IMG/VR virus record: IMGVR_UViG_3300006641_000162
Span: 1-25,499 of that record
Direction: 5' to 3' (one strand)
Source: a virus
Length of the DNA stretch: 25,499 nucleotides
Positions 6,218 to 17,200 of this stretch are shown here, one piece after another (position 1 is the first letter of the stretch; each line of letters opens with the position of its first letter). Made by a program: the position numbers and the translations under genes. The notes below the pieces were generated by a model, which worked only from the letters and a program-made list of their open reading frames with translations, searched no databases and was not told the origin of the DNA.

Positions 6218-8388
6218 TTACTTACCTTTTTATGTAACTCAATAATTGCTTCAATTATTAGTGGTATTAGCTTAGTGTAGTTTACCGCTAGTATGCCATC
6301 ATCTCTAGTTACTACGGCTTGGGGTAGTACACCAAGTACTTGCTGTGCAATAATACCTACATCATCCCTTTTAATATAGTTTTCTGGTAGAGAACCTAAT
6401 GATTGTAAGTGTTTATCTGTCCAAGTAAAATTATAACCACCTAACGACAGTATTTTTTCAAGCGCATTTGGTATTCTAACAATGTCCTGCTTTAATGCAA
6501 TATCTGAGCCTGAATAGGCTGTTACTTCGCCGGTTACTAATAAGCTGCCTTGCAAAGTATTAGACCAGGTACCATCGCCACGTAAAAACTGACCAGTAGT
6601 ACCACCACTAGGTAAGCTGCTAGTTGAAACTGTAGCCCAAGTACCGTCTGCTCGTAAATATTTTGTATTAGTGCCGTCTGGAGGACTTATAAGATAGCTA
6701 TTCCAATTTAACCAACCTTCAATTTTTAAAGCTGTGCCACCATTATTTGTATTTCTTGCAAATATACCTGGTTTTGATGTTATTAGTGAGCGACCCTCTA
6801 TACCTGCAAAACCATCTGGATTGCTTAGAATACCTACCAGTCCCCAATATCCGCTCGTATTACTAGTAAGTCCTAGTACACCAATGTCTGCGGTTCCGGT
6901 ATTATTTGCTCTTACAGCAGTAGTAACAGCAAATGCCGTAGATGTACTACCATCAAATATTGCGCTACCCCTAGCATAGAATCCGGTAGAATATATGTTT
7001 CCATTTGTGCGATCAATATAGTAGCCAGTAGTTCCCCAAGTACTAGGATTATTAGGCGTTAAACCATTTGCTGGATTATCGCCATCCCAATTATCGCTGC
7101 GTATATCTTGAAATATACTAGCAGCAATTGGTATGCTCCATACTGTAGTATTTGCAGGTATACCTTCTACTGCGCTAGCATTAGGATTATATCTGCCAAA
7201 ACTATACCACAATACCTGCCCTACTGTTACTGAACTAGCTGTTAGGCTATAGTCAGTGGGAGCGGTTGCACCACTGGTATCACTAGGTGCTGTTGTTAGT
7301 GGTGAGTCAGTTTGATTACGTACTCTATAAGCAGTAATGCTGCGAATACCTTGTAGGCCAGTACTGCCAGGATTACCTGGATCACCTTGATCGCCTTTAT
7401 CACCTTTTGCACCTGCCTTACTCTTACTAATAGAAAAAACTTTTGACAGTGTAGGATAGTTAGTTCTGGTTGCCGTTATAGTACAAGTACCGCTATCCAC
7501 CGCATTAGTTAAAGCTGTAGCAGTAACAGTAATATTATTAACGCCTGCACTAGTACCTTGCAACGTAGTGGTTAATCCAGTACTATCAGTTTTTGTAATA
7601 GTCCAAAGATTTGTTTCGTTTGTAATACCACGAAATATTGCACCATAAGTAACAGCACCACTATAGCTAGTTACAAATCCGTCATTTGCTGCAGGAACTG
7701 TATGTGATTCGTTTGTTAATATAAAGGTTAATGCGTCGCTGCCATTATCACCACGAAATATTGTTGTAACATCTGATAAAGTGCCTAAAGTTACTGTTAC
7801 TTTTACATATCTTACTGTGGTTGGGCCTAGTGCATTAAAATTAGCTGCGGTTAATACACGAACATCACCTGTACCAGTTAGTGTAACATTACCCAAACTA
7901 ACATTACTGCTATTATAAGCTACTGCTGTAAATGTTGGTGTTCCAGTAAGATTTTGTTTAACAGCAGTAAACGTTATACTTGCAGGATTTTCTGGTGTAG
8001 TAGCTAAACTATCCTTAAATATAAAAGCCCAATCTGTTGTATCAAGCGTTAGTAAGCTAACTCCTTCTGTTGTTGTTGCAGTTAACTGTGCTGATACATC
8101 TATAACTTCTGGCTCAATACTACTTATTAATGCGTACTTTACATAATAGGTAGTATTTTTTGTTAATTTTTGAGTTGCGTCGGCTAAGGGCCCATTAATA
8201 GTAATATTTAGACCACTACCATCATATGCAAGTATACCTTGACTAGGAGGATTAAAGCCTGATGTTGTACTATACCAGACTTTAACTCCTATTAAGTCAT
8301 CTCTAACGTCGCTAGTTCTTATACTGTCATATGGCGTATCAATAATTAAGCTTAGGGATTCTAGTCCAGCATATAATCTTGCTGCCAT
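6214..8388 (-). CDS. Tail fibre with collagen-like segment and S74 intramolecular chaperone
   Basis: 724 residues, ATG 8386-8388 preceded by AGGA. Residues 1-310 are beta-rich (Ig/Fn3-like spacing, Thr/Val-rich strands). Around 320-350 seven Gly-X-Y triplets (GAKGDKGDQGDPGNP...) form a short collagen-like trimer segment. Residues about 350-620 look like a trimeric receptor-binding or shaft region. The C-terminus is a peptidase S74 domain: Ser628 and Lys633 in SDIALK match the Ser-Asp...Lys dyad of this family, followed by GYNFTW, DDVGIIAQQV and a C-terminal helix (NYTKLIPLIIEAIIELHKKV). In this family the chaperone trimer folds the fibre and then cuts itself off before the serine, releasing here about 97 residues. 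It follows the tail-tip protein by 9 bases and overlaps the subtilase start by 4, so it is made from the same transcript. Confidence 0.9.
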   Translation of the reverse strand: MAARLYAGLESLSLIIDTPYDSIRTSDVRDDLIGVKVWYSTTSGFNPPSQGILAYDGSGLNITINGPLADATQKLTKNTTYYVKYALISSIEPEVIDVSAQLTATTTEGVSLLTLDTTDWAFIFKDSLATTPENPASITFTAVKQNLTGTPTFTAVAYNSSNVSLGNVTLTGTGDVRVLTAANFNALGPTTVRYVKVTVTLGTLSDVTTIFRGDNGSDALTFILTNESHTVPAANDGFVTSYSGAVTYGAIFRGITNETNLWTITKTDSTGLTTTLQGTSAGVNNITVTATALTNAVDSGTCTITATRTNYPTLSKVFSISKSKAGAKGDKGDQGDPGNPGSTGLQGIRSITAYRVRNQTDSPLTTAPSDTSGATAPTDYSLTASSVTVGQVLWYSFGRYNPNASAVEGIPANTTVWSIPIAASIFQDIRSDNWDGDNPANGLTPNNPSTWGTTGYYIDRTNGNIYSTGFYARGSAIFDGSTSTAFAVTTAVRANNTGTADIGVLGLTSNTSGYWGLVGILSNPDGFAGIEGRSLITSKPGIFARNTNNGGTALKIEGWLNWNSYLISPPDGTNTKYLRADGTWATVSTSSLPSGGTTGQFLRGDGTWSNTLQGSLLVTGEVTAYSGSDIALKQDIVRIPNALEKILSLGGYNFTWTDKHLQSLGSLPENYIKRDDVGIIAQQVLGVLPQAVVTRDDGILAVNYTKLIPLIIEAIIELHKKVSK

Positions 8389-8397
8389 ATTATTTTC

Positions 8398-11300
8398 CTA
8401 TTTAATTGTAGTAATAGTTATAGTTCCTAAGGTACTAATTGAACTATAATTATCATTTTTATCTATTGCTCTACAAGCTATTCTATAAGCAATACCTGTA
8501 CTAGATATTCGTGGAGTTGGAAATTCTTTTAAATTAAACACGCCAACTGTAGTATTTTTTACAGTTTTTATACCGTATTTAGTTACATCTAGATTCCAAA
8601 AATCTCCACTTCCGCTATTTTTATATAGTCTAAATTCATACTCTTTAAAGCTTGGATCAGTACTATTTAAAACACCATCAATAGAAATGCTAGAAATTGT
8701 CTGTGTTTTATCTACTTGCCAGCTATTACCACTGCCACTAACTATATAAGTATTAGGTAATATACCGTTTCCAATTAGTAACATTCCTACTTTAGGTGTT
8801 CCACTAGATAGATTACCTATTGTAAGAGTTGTCCCACTTATGCTAGAACTTGTACTAGTAAACGAAATACTAGGTAAAACTACAATATAGTGATTAGATA
8901 AATCTACGGTTAATTCTGGAGATTTCAGTAAGGTTATACTCTTTCCTTCAATAGCAATAATTTTAATATCGCTCCACGGACCAACAATACTACCTATACT
9001 ATTTATATACCGAGCTCTAATTTTGTATACTTGACCAGCTATTAAACCTGTAATAGTTAAAGAACTTTGCTCTTTAAATATCTCATACCTTTGATTGGCA
9101 CCAACTACATCAAAGCTGCCATTTCCTGGTATAATCTCTAGCTGTATTTTTTCTGCTTGTACGCCTACATCTTCTGGATGTGTAAAACTAATTATAGTAA
9201 CGTTTTGATAGCTTCCAGGAGATAATTGTTCGCTTAATGGACTTGTACTAGTTGTTCCTACAATAATAGGCGATTTAGTTATACTATTTTTTACAATATA
9301 ATTGTTTGTTAAAGTTATATTACTAGAATAGGCTGGTAGGTCTACATTAGTATCTAATAGATCTAAAGAGTATATACTTGGGGAATAATCTACAAGCGTA
9401 AGTCTGGCGCTTAAATTAGAACTAGGCTCAATAGCTAAGACTATTAACTCTTGGGTTTCTTTACTAGTTTCGCCGACCATATATAGATTATCTGCCTCTA
9501 CACCATCACCTACTAATATAGATTGAGTTAGTGTAACTGTACTATAGTATCCTGTAGTTGCAACAGCTGTTAGAGTTCTTAATACGTAACCTGTGCCACT
9601 CGTTGCGGTAATGTTATTAGTTCTTATACGAATCTGATAAGTTTTTGAAGATTCTAAATAAACCTCATCTGATAATACTACGCTAGTTCCAGTATATGAT
9701 TTTATTCTTCCAGTTCCATTACCCCAAAGAGGAACATCGTGCGATACGCGTACTAAGTCGCCACGAGTACATACAAGATATTCAAAATCTACATTGAGTG
9801 TATATGTTTCAGGACGTAATTTTAGTTGTGCAAAATGAAATCTGGCTAAATATTTTGCTTGTGCTGCATTAGTAACACCAGGTAGATTTAGTTCTTCGAT
9901 TAATTCTACTGTACTCTCTGTTTTACCAAAGTTACAAACTATTAATTCATCTTGTTGATAAGATTTTTCTTCATTGATAAAACTTATTCTAAATGCATCC
10001 GGTATTCTTGGTAATGTTTTGGTACTTTCAAATCCCCAGCTATTATGTGGTGTAAAATGCTGAACTACATGACTACGAGCCTGTTCAATAACAACGCTCC
10101 ACTTTCCATCTATATACGTTGGACTAGCCATTCCAGCTGCACATATATCTCTAAGTACATCCATAACACTACGAGTATCTGATACTACTGCATTATATCT
10201 TAACTGTGGACGAGTAGCTGAACCATCACAAAATTGATGCCAAGCACTTATTGTAGTTAAATCTATTTCTGTATTAATATTTGTTACTCTATATGGCTTT
10301 GGAATAGCTGGATGTGTTAACACATATATAAATAAAGAAGCAGGATTATTTATAATACTATTAGGAACGAATTGGTTAGTACTACTATTCCAATCAAATC
10401 CAATAGTTTCTACTATTGCATTTACTCCCTCTATTTGTCCATTTATTTTATTTGAACTTTGAATTTGCATAGCGGTTTTAGCTAGCAAACATTCTGGTGG
10501 ATTAAGCATGGGTTTGTTATTACTATAACCTACGCTATTGATATACACACAGCGATGATAGTTTCTATAATCTCCCTGACCACTTGCATCTTCTTCTAAA
10601 CTACTGTTTATTCTACGAACTCTAAGTTTATAGCTAGAAGCTTGTACTACTGTATACATACCTGTTCCGGCAGCAGTAGTTAAACTAACAGTAGTAGATA
10701 GATTCTCTAGTGTACTAATAGTAATTTTCTTATTATCTAAATCTATAGACTTAATATAATAATTAGTATTTGTGGTTATTCCGCCAAAAGTTGTACCTTG
10801 AAATTTAACTCTATCTCCAACACTAAAAGCTGTGATAGATCCGCAGGTAAGCTTATTATCTACAGAATTAGTAGATGTAATTTGAATTGGGCTAGACTGT
10901 GCTTTTGCACTTAGCTGCTTAAATTCATGAACATAATTAAAAGCATCTTTTTGTCTTTCAAAAAATCCGCTTGCTCCAATTGTAATAATAGTTTGAGCAC
11001 TTGGAGAGCTATTTTGTGCAACATTGTCTGTATAACTAACTCTGCACGCTATACCAGCAGCACCACCTGTATTAGTAGCTGTTAATTGTAATGTGTGCGA
11101 ACCGCTTGATATATATCTTTCAACTGTGGCCCAGCCGGCATGCCCACCCTTAGGATAATCAATTACTAGGGCACCATCTAATAATACTTGTCCATTATCG
11201 TCACTACTAAATTCTATCTTATAAATGCCGCTTTTTGTTAAATTTAATATTTTTGTTTTATCAAAAGTTGCAGCTTGATTTGCAGCAGTTGTCCATACAC

Positions 11301-13353
11301 CGTAAATATTTATAAACTCGCCCCAAATACCTGACTCAATATTTAGAATAGTTTGAGATACTGGCTCAACATCTAAGAGCTGTCTAGTGTTAAATATTTC
11401 GGTAACGGTACCACTTACATTAGGTTGCCCACTTACTAATTGTGTTAATTGACCTGGCCCAATTCTTACAATATCTAAAATAGGGGCTGGTGGACTATAA
11501 GGATCTACATAGGCGTAATTAGTATTCTCTAAGGTAAGAGCTAATCCTTGGTATCCTTGACTATAATATGTAGTTAGGTGGTCTACTGTTTTAGCTGTTT
11601 GTATTCCATTACTACCAAAAATAACTACGCTATATAGTTTTATAAACCCATTGGGTATGGTTGGCTCATATAAAAAAGTATTGGTACTACTAATAAGTGC
11701 TTTATAGGTTGCGTCTGAATATAAGCTACTTAAGTTATTACTAGGAATACTATCTTCTACATCAGTGGCTGCTCCACTAAATCTACTTATCTGACCATTA
11801 GGTCCAATACAGTAAGTATGTTTTTGCCATAGCTGTATAGTTTCGCCATTGGAATCTACATAAAATGCGGGTGGAAGAGTATTTCTATACTCAGTTTCTA
11901 ATTTATAAGCAGGCCTATTATCAGCACTGGTTTCAGTCCATGCTTGTGTTCCAATACTATCGCCTAAATAGTATTTTTTAAGCTGAATCTCTAGTTGACA
12001 AGTAGCTTGTCTAGAGGTGCCAGAATTTTCGCCTTTAGTAATAATCTGGCGCATACCTTCTGGAAAATTAAAAGCTACGTCAATACTATTTACTGGATCA
12101 GTAAATGTTGCTTCTGTCCAAGGATTTCCTGCAGCAGCTGTATTTACTAATTCTACACTTGTACTGCCTGCTGCTACCTGTACATCTGTAGGATATAATT
12201 TTTCAAAACTTTCTACATCCTCTTTTGGCTTGCCATATAAGGTGATAGGAGTTGGAACCAATCCTGGTAAGTTATCTTGATAGTAATCCTCAATTTGGTT
12301 AGCACCAATGCAAATATCACGAACATTTAATGGGCCAAAACCCCACACAATAACTTGATTTAGTACAGTAGTAGTTGTTTTAGTTTTTATATAAGGCGTT
12401 GCACCTAATAAACCTGTATATCTAATTCTACCTAATACAACTGGTATAGGTCCGAATCTGTTAATTTGATTGCTACTGCCAGTAAATAAACCTAGCTGTA
12501 CTGGACTACCGGGATCTTTTTGTTCAGGTGGTCTAATAGGTAATACAGCATTTAATAATGCCATGCCAGCTACCTGAATAGCTGCTGCTGTTGCCACAAA
12601 AGTAATTTGTGCTAAACCTCCAGCAGCCGCAGCAGCAGCAGCTGTTGTGCCAAGTAAAGCACCTGCTGCATATGGTGCAGCAATAGCTATAGCAAATGTT
12701 AATGCTAGTCGTAAACCTTCGCGACCTTGCGGCACACTTTTATAAGTAATAGTTTGTCCAGGTTCTAATCTAGTAGTAGACCAGCGATCACGATTAATAA
12801 TTTCTCCATCTATCATAATTATTAATCTGCTAGCAATATGTTTGCCTAAATTATATTTATCAACTAAATATTTTGCAAATTCTAGGCAGGTAGTACCAGC
12901 TTGAGCTACTTCTAAAATAGTGGCTTGGCGTAATGGATGTGGTCTAGTAACTACTTGAATGGCACTTTGTTCACTATAGGAGTATATACCTTCTAATCTA
13001 CGATTCCATTTGTAATTTTGTAGTGATTCAATAACACTATCTTTACCATCTCTGCAATGCAAAAATTCTGACTGACCTATATAAATACCTACATGCGTAG
13101 GTTCGCCTAATATATTAAAAACGCAAACATCACCTGGTTTAGGTGATGTTGTTTGATTCCAGGTAATTTTTGTATGTTTTACAAAATCAGCTAGATACGG
13201 ATCATTGGCTCCTGTATAATTTTCTATATAGCTAGGTAGATCAATATTAAATTCGTTTCTATAAAAAAGGCGAACTAAGCCCCAGCAATCTACGCCGTGC
13301 TCTGTTCTGCCATTCTCTTGATATGGTAAGCCAATGTATTTTGTATAATCCAT
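8398..13353 (-). CDS. Fused tail-tip protein: NlpC/P60 peptidase + gpI-like + gpJ-like central tail fibre
   Basis: 1651 residues. Residues 1-125 are an NlpC/P60 cysteine peptidase (lambda gpK type): Cys23 in HGVDCWGL, His87 in THVGIYIG and His99 in FLHC. Residues 135-210 have a ubiquitin/ThiS-like strand pattern (IIMIDGEII ... LEPGQTITYKSVP), then Ala/Gly-rich hydrophobic stretches at 213-272, as in lambda gpI. From about 285 (NRFGPIPVVLGRIRY) it is gpJ-like, including the conserved region near 1020-1100 (W..FCDG ... SVMDVLRDICAAGMASP). An insert near 685-775 (SGIYKIEFSSDDNGQVLLDG ... GSHTLQL) resembles a PA14 carbohydrate-binding domain. An Fn3-like domain lies near 1370-1468. Start ATG 13351-13353 overlaps the upstream stop (TAATG). 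It should form the tail tip hub, cut peptidoglycan and contact the receptor. The stop is TAG. Confidence 0.88.
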   Translation of the reverse strand: MDYTKYIGLPYQENGRTEHGVDCWGLVRLFYRNEFNIDLPSYIENYTGANDPYLADFVKHTKITWNQTTSPKPGDVCVFNILGEPTHVGIYIGQSEFLHCRDGKDSVIESLQNYKWNRRLEGIYSYSEQSAIQVVTRPHPLRQATILEVAQAGTTCLEFAKYLVDKYNLGKHIASRLIIMIDGEIINRDRWSTTRLEPGQTITYKSVPQGREGLRLALTFAIAIAAPYAAGALLGTTAAAAAAAGGLAQITFVATAAAIQVAGMALLNAVLPIRPPEQKDPGSPVQLGLFTGSSNQINRFGPIPVVLGRIRYTGLLGATPYIKTKTTTTVLNQVIVWGFGPLNVRDICIGANQIEDYYQDNLPGLVPTPITLYGKPKEDVESFEKLYPTDVQVAAGSTSVELVNTAAAGNPWTEATFTDPVNSIDVAFNFPEGMRQIITKGENSGTSRQATCQLEIQLKKYYLGDSIGTQAWTETSADNRPAYKLETEYRNTLPPAFYVDSNGETIQLWQKHTYCIGPNGQISRFSGAATDVEDSIPSNNLSSLYSDATYKALISSTNTFLYEPTIPNGFIKLYSVVIFGSNGIQTAKTVDHLTTYYSQGYQGLALTLENTNYAYVDPYSPPAPILDIVRIGPGQLTQLVSGQPNVSGTVTEIFNTRQLLDVEPVSQTILNIESGIWGEFINIYGVWTTAANQAATFDKTKILNLTKSGIYKIEFSSDDNGQVLLDGALVIDYPKGGHAGWATVERYISSGSHTLQLTATNTGGAAGIACRVSYTDNVAQNSSPSAQTIITIGASGFFERQKDAFNYVHEFKQLSAKAQSSPIQITSTNSVDNKLTCGSITAFSVGDRVKFQGTTFGGITTNTNYYIKSIDLDNKKITISTLENLSTTVSLTTAAGTGMYTVVQASSYKLRVRRINSSLEEDASGQGDYRNYHRCVYINSVGYSNNKPMLNPPECLLAKTAMQIQSSNKINGQIEGVNAIVETIGFDWNSSTNQFVPNSIINNPASLFIYVLTHPAIPKPYRVTNINTEIDLTTISAWHQFCDGSATRPQLRYNAVVSDTRSVMDVLRDICAAGMASPTYIDGKWSVVIEQARSHVVQHFTPHNSWGFESTKTLPRIPDAFRISFINEEKSYQQDELIVCNFGKTESTVELIEELNLPGVTNAAQAKYLARFHFAQLKLRPETYTLNVDFEYLVCTRGDLVRVSHDVPLWGNGTGRIKSYTGTSVVLSDEVYLESSKTYQIRIRTNNITATSGTGYVLRTLTAVATTGYYSTVTLTQSILVGDGVEADNLYMVGETSKETQELIVLAIEPSSNLSARLTLVDYSPSIYSLDLLDTNVDLPAYSSNITLTNNYIVKNSITKSPIIVGTTSTSPLSEQLSPGSYQNVTIISFTHPEDVGVQAEKIQLEIIPGNGSFDVVGANQRYEIFKEQSSLTITGLIAGQVYKIRARYINSIGSIVGPWSDIKIIAIEGKSITLLKSPELTVDLSNHYIVVLPSISFTSTSSSISGTTLTIGNLSSGTPKVGMLLIGNGILPNTYIVSGSGNSWQVDKTQTISSISIDGVLNSTDPSFKEYEFRLYKNSGSGDFWNLDVTKYGIKTVKNTTVGVFNLKEFPTPRISSTGIAYRIACRAIDKNDNYSSISTLGTITITTIK

Positions 13354-13883
13354 TAGAACAGTCCTGGAAAATATCTAGGGGTAAAACTATAGGCTGGAAA
13401 TGGTTCTAGACTATAGTTTATCATATTAAGTTCTAGTTTAATACTATCACTACTATAATTTGCACTAGTTATATAGAATTTAGGAAACTCTGCCTCTATT
13501 GTATTAGGACTGCTTGCTAGTACTAATTTAATGTTTGCTAGTGCTGGTTTTGTTAAGTGGGTGCGTATAAGCGTAATTGCTTCTTGTGTTACATAATTAA
13601 TAGTTATATTACATTGTCCAACACCACTATCCTGTTCAGGCGGTAGTGTTATTTCCATAGGAATAAACGTATACTCTTGGCTATTACTAGTAACTCCATA
13701 CACTACTTCTTGATCTGTAGTGCTAGACAACCTATTAGTAAAACCATCGGCTAAATATAGATTATAAGCACCACCAGTAGTATCTGGATCTTCTATAGTC
13801 AATAACATTATTAATTGTTCGTCAGTTTCTGATGCGAACATTGCCCTAATCGCGCTGGCACTTAATCTATTTAATCTACTCAT
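13353..13883 (-). CDS. Minor tail protein, DUF1833 / lambda gpL-like
   Basis: 176 residues. The visible pattern is that of DUF1833 tail proteins: a short N-terminal helix (LSASAIRAMFASETDEQLIMLLTI), a central 'PMEITLP' strand, 'ITLIRTHL' and 'LVLASSPNTIEAEFPKF', and a C-terminal PAYSFTPRYFPGLF, the typical FP-G-L ending. Members occupy the gpL position between gpM and the NlpC/P60 protein and are believed to help build the tail tip, in the lambda case with an iron-sulphur cluster. Only one clear Cys (in GVGQCNI) is seen here, so a lambda-type cluster is unlikely. Start overlaps the gpM-like stop by 4 bases (ATGA) and its own stop overlaps the next start (TAATG), indicating tightly coupled translation of tail-tip genes. 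Confidence 0.82.
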   Translation of the reverse strand: MSRLNRLSASAIRAMFASETDEQLIMLLTIEDPDTTGGAYNLYLADGFTNRLSSTTDQEVVYGVTSNSQEYTFIPMEITLPPEQDSGVGQCNITINYVTQEAITLIRTHLTKPALANIKLVLASSPNTIEAEFPKFYITSANYSSDSIKLELNMINYSLEPFPAYSFTPRYFPGLF

Positions 13884-14263
13884 GGCATTATTTCAAAAGT
13901 TACGCTAACATTCCAGTATCCTGGAGCAAGGTATTGATAGCTAAATAATTGTCCGTCTCCTTGAGGAACAATACGAACTTCAACACTAGAACTTGTTCTA
14001 GGATGTGTAAAATTAAACCTGCCGACAGTTTTAATGCCGGCAGGATTTTGACTAGGGCTATTATTTACAAAGGTTTCTAAGGTTGTTACTTGACTAGTAG
14101 TCATTATAAATTCTAATGACATCGTATTCGGACTTTTACCACGATAACGCTGCTTTGCAGGACCTTTGTCAGTTTGGCTGCGAATAATACTAGCACCAAC
14201 TGTTTCTGTAAATCCTTTTTGTGGCGATTGTGGCAGTGCTGTTGGCCAGTTTAATACTGCCAT
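13880..14263 (-). CDS. Minor tail protein, gpM-like (distal tail)
   Basis: 127 residues. An excellent ribosome site (AAGGAG, 5 bases before ATG 14261-14263) lies over the end of the tape-measure gene. The sequence follows the gpM-type pattern: LNWPTALPQSPQKGFTETV, then a KGPAKQRYRGK segment, a strand with FIMTTSQVTTLETFV, and a C-terminal YWNVSVTFEIM strand. Lambda gpM sits below the tape measure and connects the tube to the tail tip; its place here, directly after the tape measure and before the DUF1833 protein, fits that. No membrane segment or enzyme motif is seen. It overlaps the next gene by 4 bases. Confidence 0.8.
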   Translation of the reverse strand: MAVLNWPTALPQSPQKGFTETVGASIIRSQTDKGPAKQRYRGKSPNTMSLEFIMTTSQVTTLETFVNNSPSQNPAGIKTVGRFNFTHPRTSSSVEVRIVPQGDGQLFSYQYLAPGYWNVSVTFEIMP

Positions 14264-14264
14264 A

Positions 14265-17200
14265 TTATCTCCTTGCTACCATAGGTTTAGTTCCAAAACT
14301 ATTTACAAATGATTGCTGTATGTTACTATTTGGTCTGCTTATTTCACCGGCTACTAAGTCTGCAACAATAACTTCTATACGGCGATTACCACGACTATCA
14401 GTAGTTTCACGAGTTTCAGCACGAGCTTGTGTATAATTATTTACTACAACCTCTACATTACCCTGATTAGTGCGAACACCTAGATTACCCTGACTATCGC
14501 GCTTTAGGGGCATAATGGCTTCGGGTCCTGCTTCGCCCATAACACCTAGACCTTGTGCTGCACGGAAAAATGTAGGTTGATTAACTATACTATTAGTAAA
14601 CATTCCACCATTAGCATAAGCTTGTATGCCACGATTAAATGCTCCGCCCATTGCTAGTGTATATCCAAATCCTGGAACGGCAGTATTTGATGCGCTAAAC
14701 GTATCACTACTATACCCGCCAAATCCAAATAAGTTGCTTAAAAATTTCTGTAAATATGGTCTACTTGTTGCATATGCTTCATGTGCTTGTAATCTTAGTT
14801 CATATCTAGCAATATCAGCTATAAAATTATTAATTAAGTCTTTAAAATTAAACTTACCTGTTTTGGCAAATTCAACTATAGCGTCTGCCATGCTTTCAAA
14901 CATAGATTTAAAAGCAGTGCTATATTTTTCCATTCTAGGAGTAATATCTAGTTCTCTATTTATTAATTGAATACTATTAACAGATTTTATTCTTAGAGCA
15001 TCTATTGCTTCCATAACAGTTTTAAGATCACTTAACGCTTTTATTTGTTCAGGTAATAACTGTGCTTCTTGAGTAACAATCTCTCCCCCGTCTATCATAG
15101 TTTGGCGAGGTTGGGTAAGTGGATTCTTTGCAGCTAAATCTCTTAATGTTTGCTCCAGCTTAGATTTTTCCTGTAGTAGCCTAAAACTTTCTCTATCGTA
15201 GTCTAATTGTACTTTTTGACGAGCTATATCAGCTTTTGCCAATTGAGCATTTCTATCATTGATTAAACCTAGTCTTTGCTGAATATCTAAATCTTGTTCA
15301 TTTAATGATATTATATGTTCTCTAGCTGTAGTTATAGTATTATACTGATTTGCTTCTCTGGCTAACGATGCTTCTAGTTTAGCCATATTTACAGCTTGTT
15401 CTAAAACTAATATATTTTGCTTACGCTGAGCTTCATTACCCTGTATTATTAAACCATTAATAAGTTTTTTACCTGCTATAGCTTCTTTATCTGCTTCAAC
15501 TGCCGCTAATAAACCTTGTAATTGGACATTTTGAGCTGGTGTTAAACCCTCGCTATTTGCATTTGCAAGTCTAAACGCTGCTAGTTTTGCCTCACTAAGA
15601 ACTAGATTTTTATTCAGGGATAATAGTTCTTCTTCCATACGGGTTTGCTCTATAAGTCTATCTAATCCTTGGCGACGTTGTTCTGCTAGGAGCCCTTCAC
15701 CGATTATTAGCCCTTTTTGAGCTTCAGCAATAGATATAATAATATCTAATTTGCGTTTTTCCTCTAAATATGTTTTTTGTGCTGCATTTTGTAGCTTAGT
15801 TTCTTGAGTAGTTTGATCTAGTTTCTTTTTAGCAACTGCATCTTCATATTGAGCTCTAGCTCTCGATGCTGCTAAATCTTCTGGTGGTTTTGAGCTTTTT
15901 GCTAAAACATCTAGCGCGTCTAATTTTGCTTTAGTGGCAAGATTAATTTTTGCAGTTTCTTGTTCATAGATAGTTAGTGCATAATCCATTTGAATTTGTA
16001 TTCGTTCTGGAGTATCTGCACCTATATTACTTAGAGCAGTATTTAAAGATTGAATCTCGTCATCTATAGCTTGAATTGCTTGTTGTGCTTGTAAATTAAT
16101 AGTATCAATTTCTTTACTAATTAAAGTTTGTTCTTTCTTATATTCACTGCCTTTTACTTTTAAAGATCTTGTTAGATTTCTGTTAAATGCACTAGCAAGA
16201 TTCGGAAACATTTGTAGATATTTTGCTATTTCAGCTTCAAATTCTTTTTGTGTTAAACCTAAGCTCTTTGCGTCACCAGCAACTAATTGTCTAGCTCTAT
16301 TAAATAATTCGGGATTTGTTCTGTCTAATAGTTTACTAATTTCTGTTTTTTCTGTATCCGTTAACTGTTGCGATCCTGGTTTGTTAGCTAAAAAATCTGT
16401 AGCACGAGTTTGTAATTCTGTTAATCGCCTAGCGTCACGCTCACCTTGTATTGTGTAATTAAGATCGTCTATACTTTTAGCTAAGTCATAATTTGCATTT
16501 ACTAGTTGTTCTTCTATACTAATTAACTGTAAATCTAATTTTGCCTGATATGCTATTCCTTCAACAGTTTTTACAGGATTTTTAGAGGCAATAAACTTTG
16601 CTTGCTCTACACCAAGTTTTTGAAATTCTAGTTTGAATTTTTGAATTGTAGCAGCTGCTTGCTCTGCAACACTTTTACTTATAGCAATACCAACGGCTTG
16701 AGTTAGTTCTGCAATTACTTTTTGACCACCTTTAACTGTTTTCTCTAATTCTTCTTTTAATTTTAATTTACCTTCAAGCTCTAATTGTTCGCTAAACCAT
16801 AAGAACCCTTTATCTTTAAGTTCTTCAATTCTAGTATTAACTTTTGTAAGTTCTTTACTAGCGGCATCTAGTGGTTCTTGCAATCTTTCAAATTCATCAC
16901 TAAGTCTAGCTACTTCAACAGCCGCTTCTCCAAATAATGCACCAAAATTAGCTCCTTTTAAACTATCTAATGCTGCTGCCTGCGTACGAAAATCACTAGA
17001 TTCTAAAGCTTTATTTAATTGCTGAACATATTTAAGATTATTTTCTTGAAATGTAGTAATTTTACTAGTATCTTTAAGACTATTCATAAATTCAGAAGCT
17101 GATTTTTCAGCATTTCTAGATTCTTCTTTTAAGCCTTTTAAGTACAATGTTTGTTCTTGAAATTTCTTGTTTGCTTCTTCAGTAACTTTAGTAATTTTGC

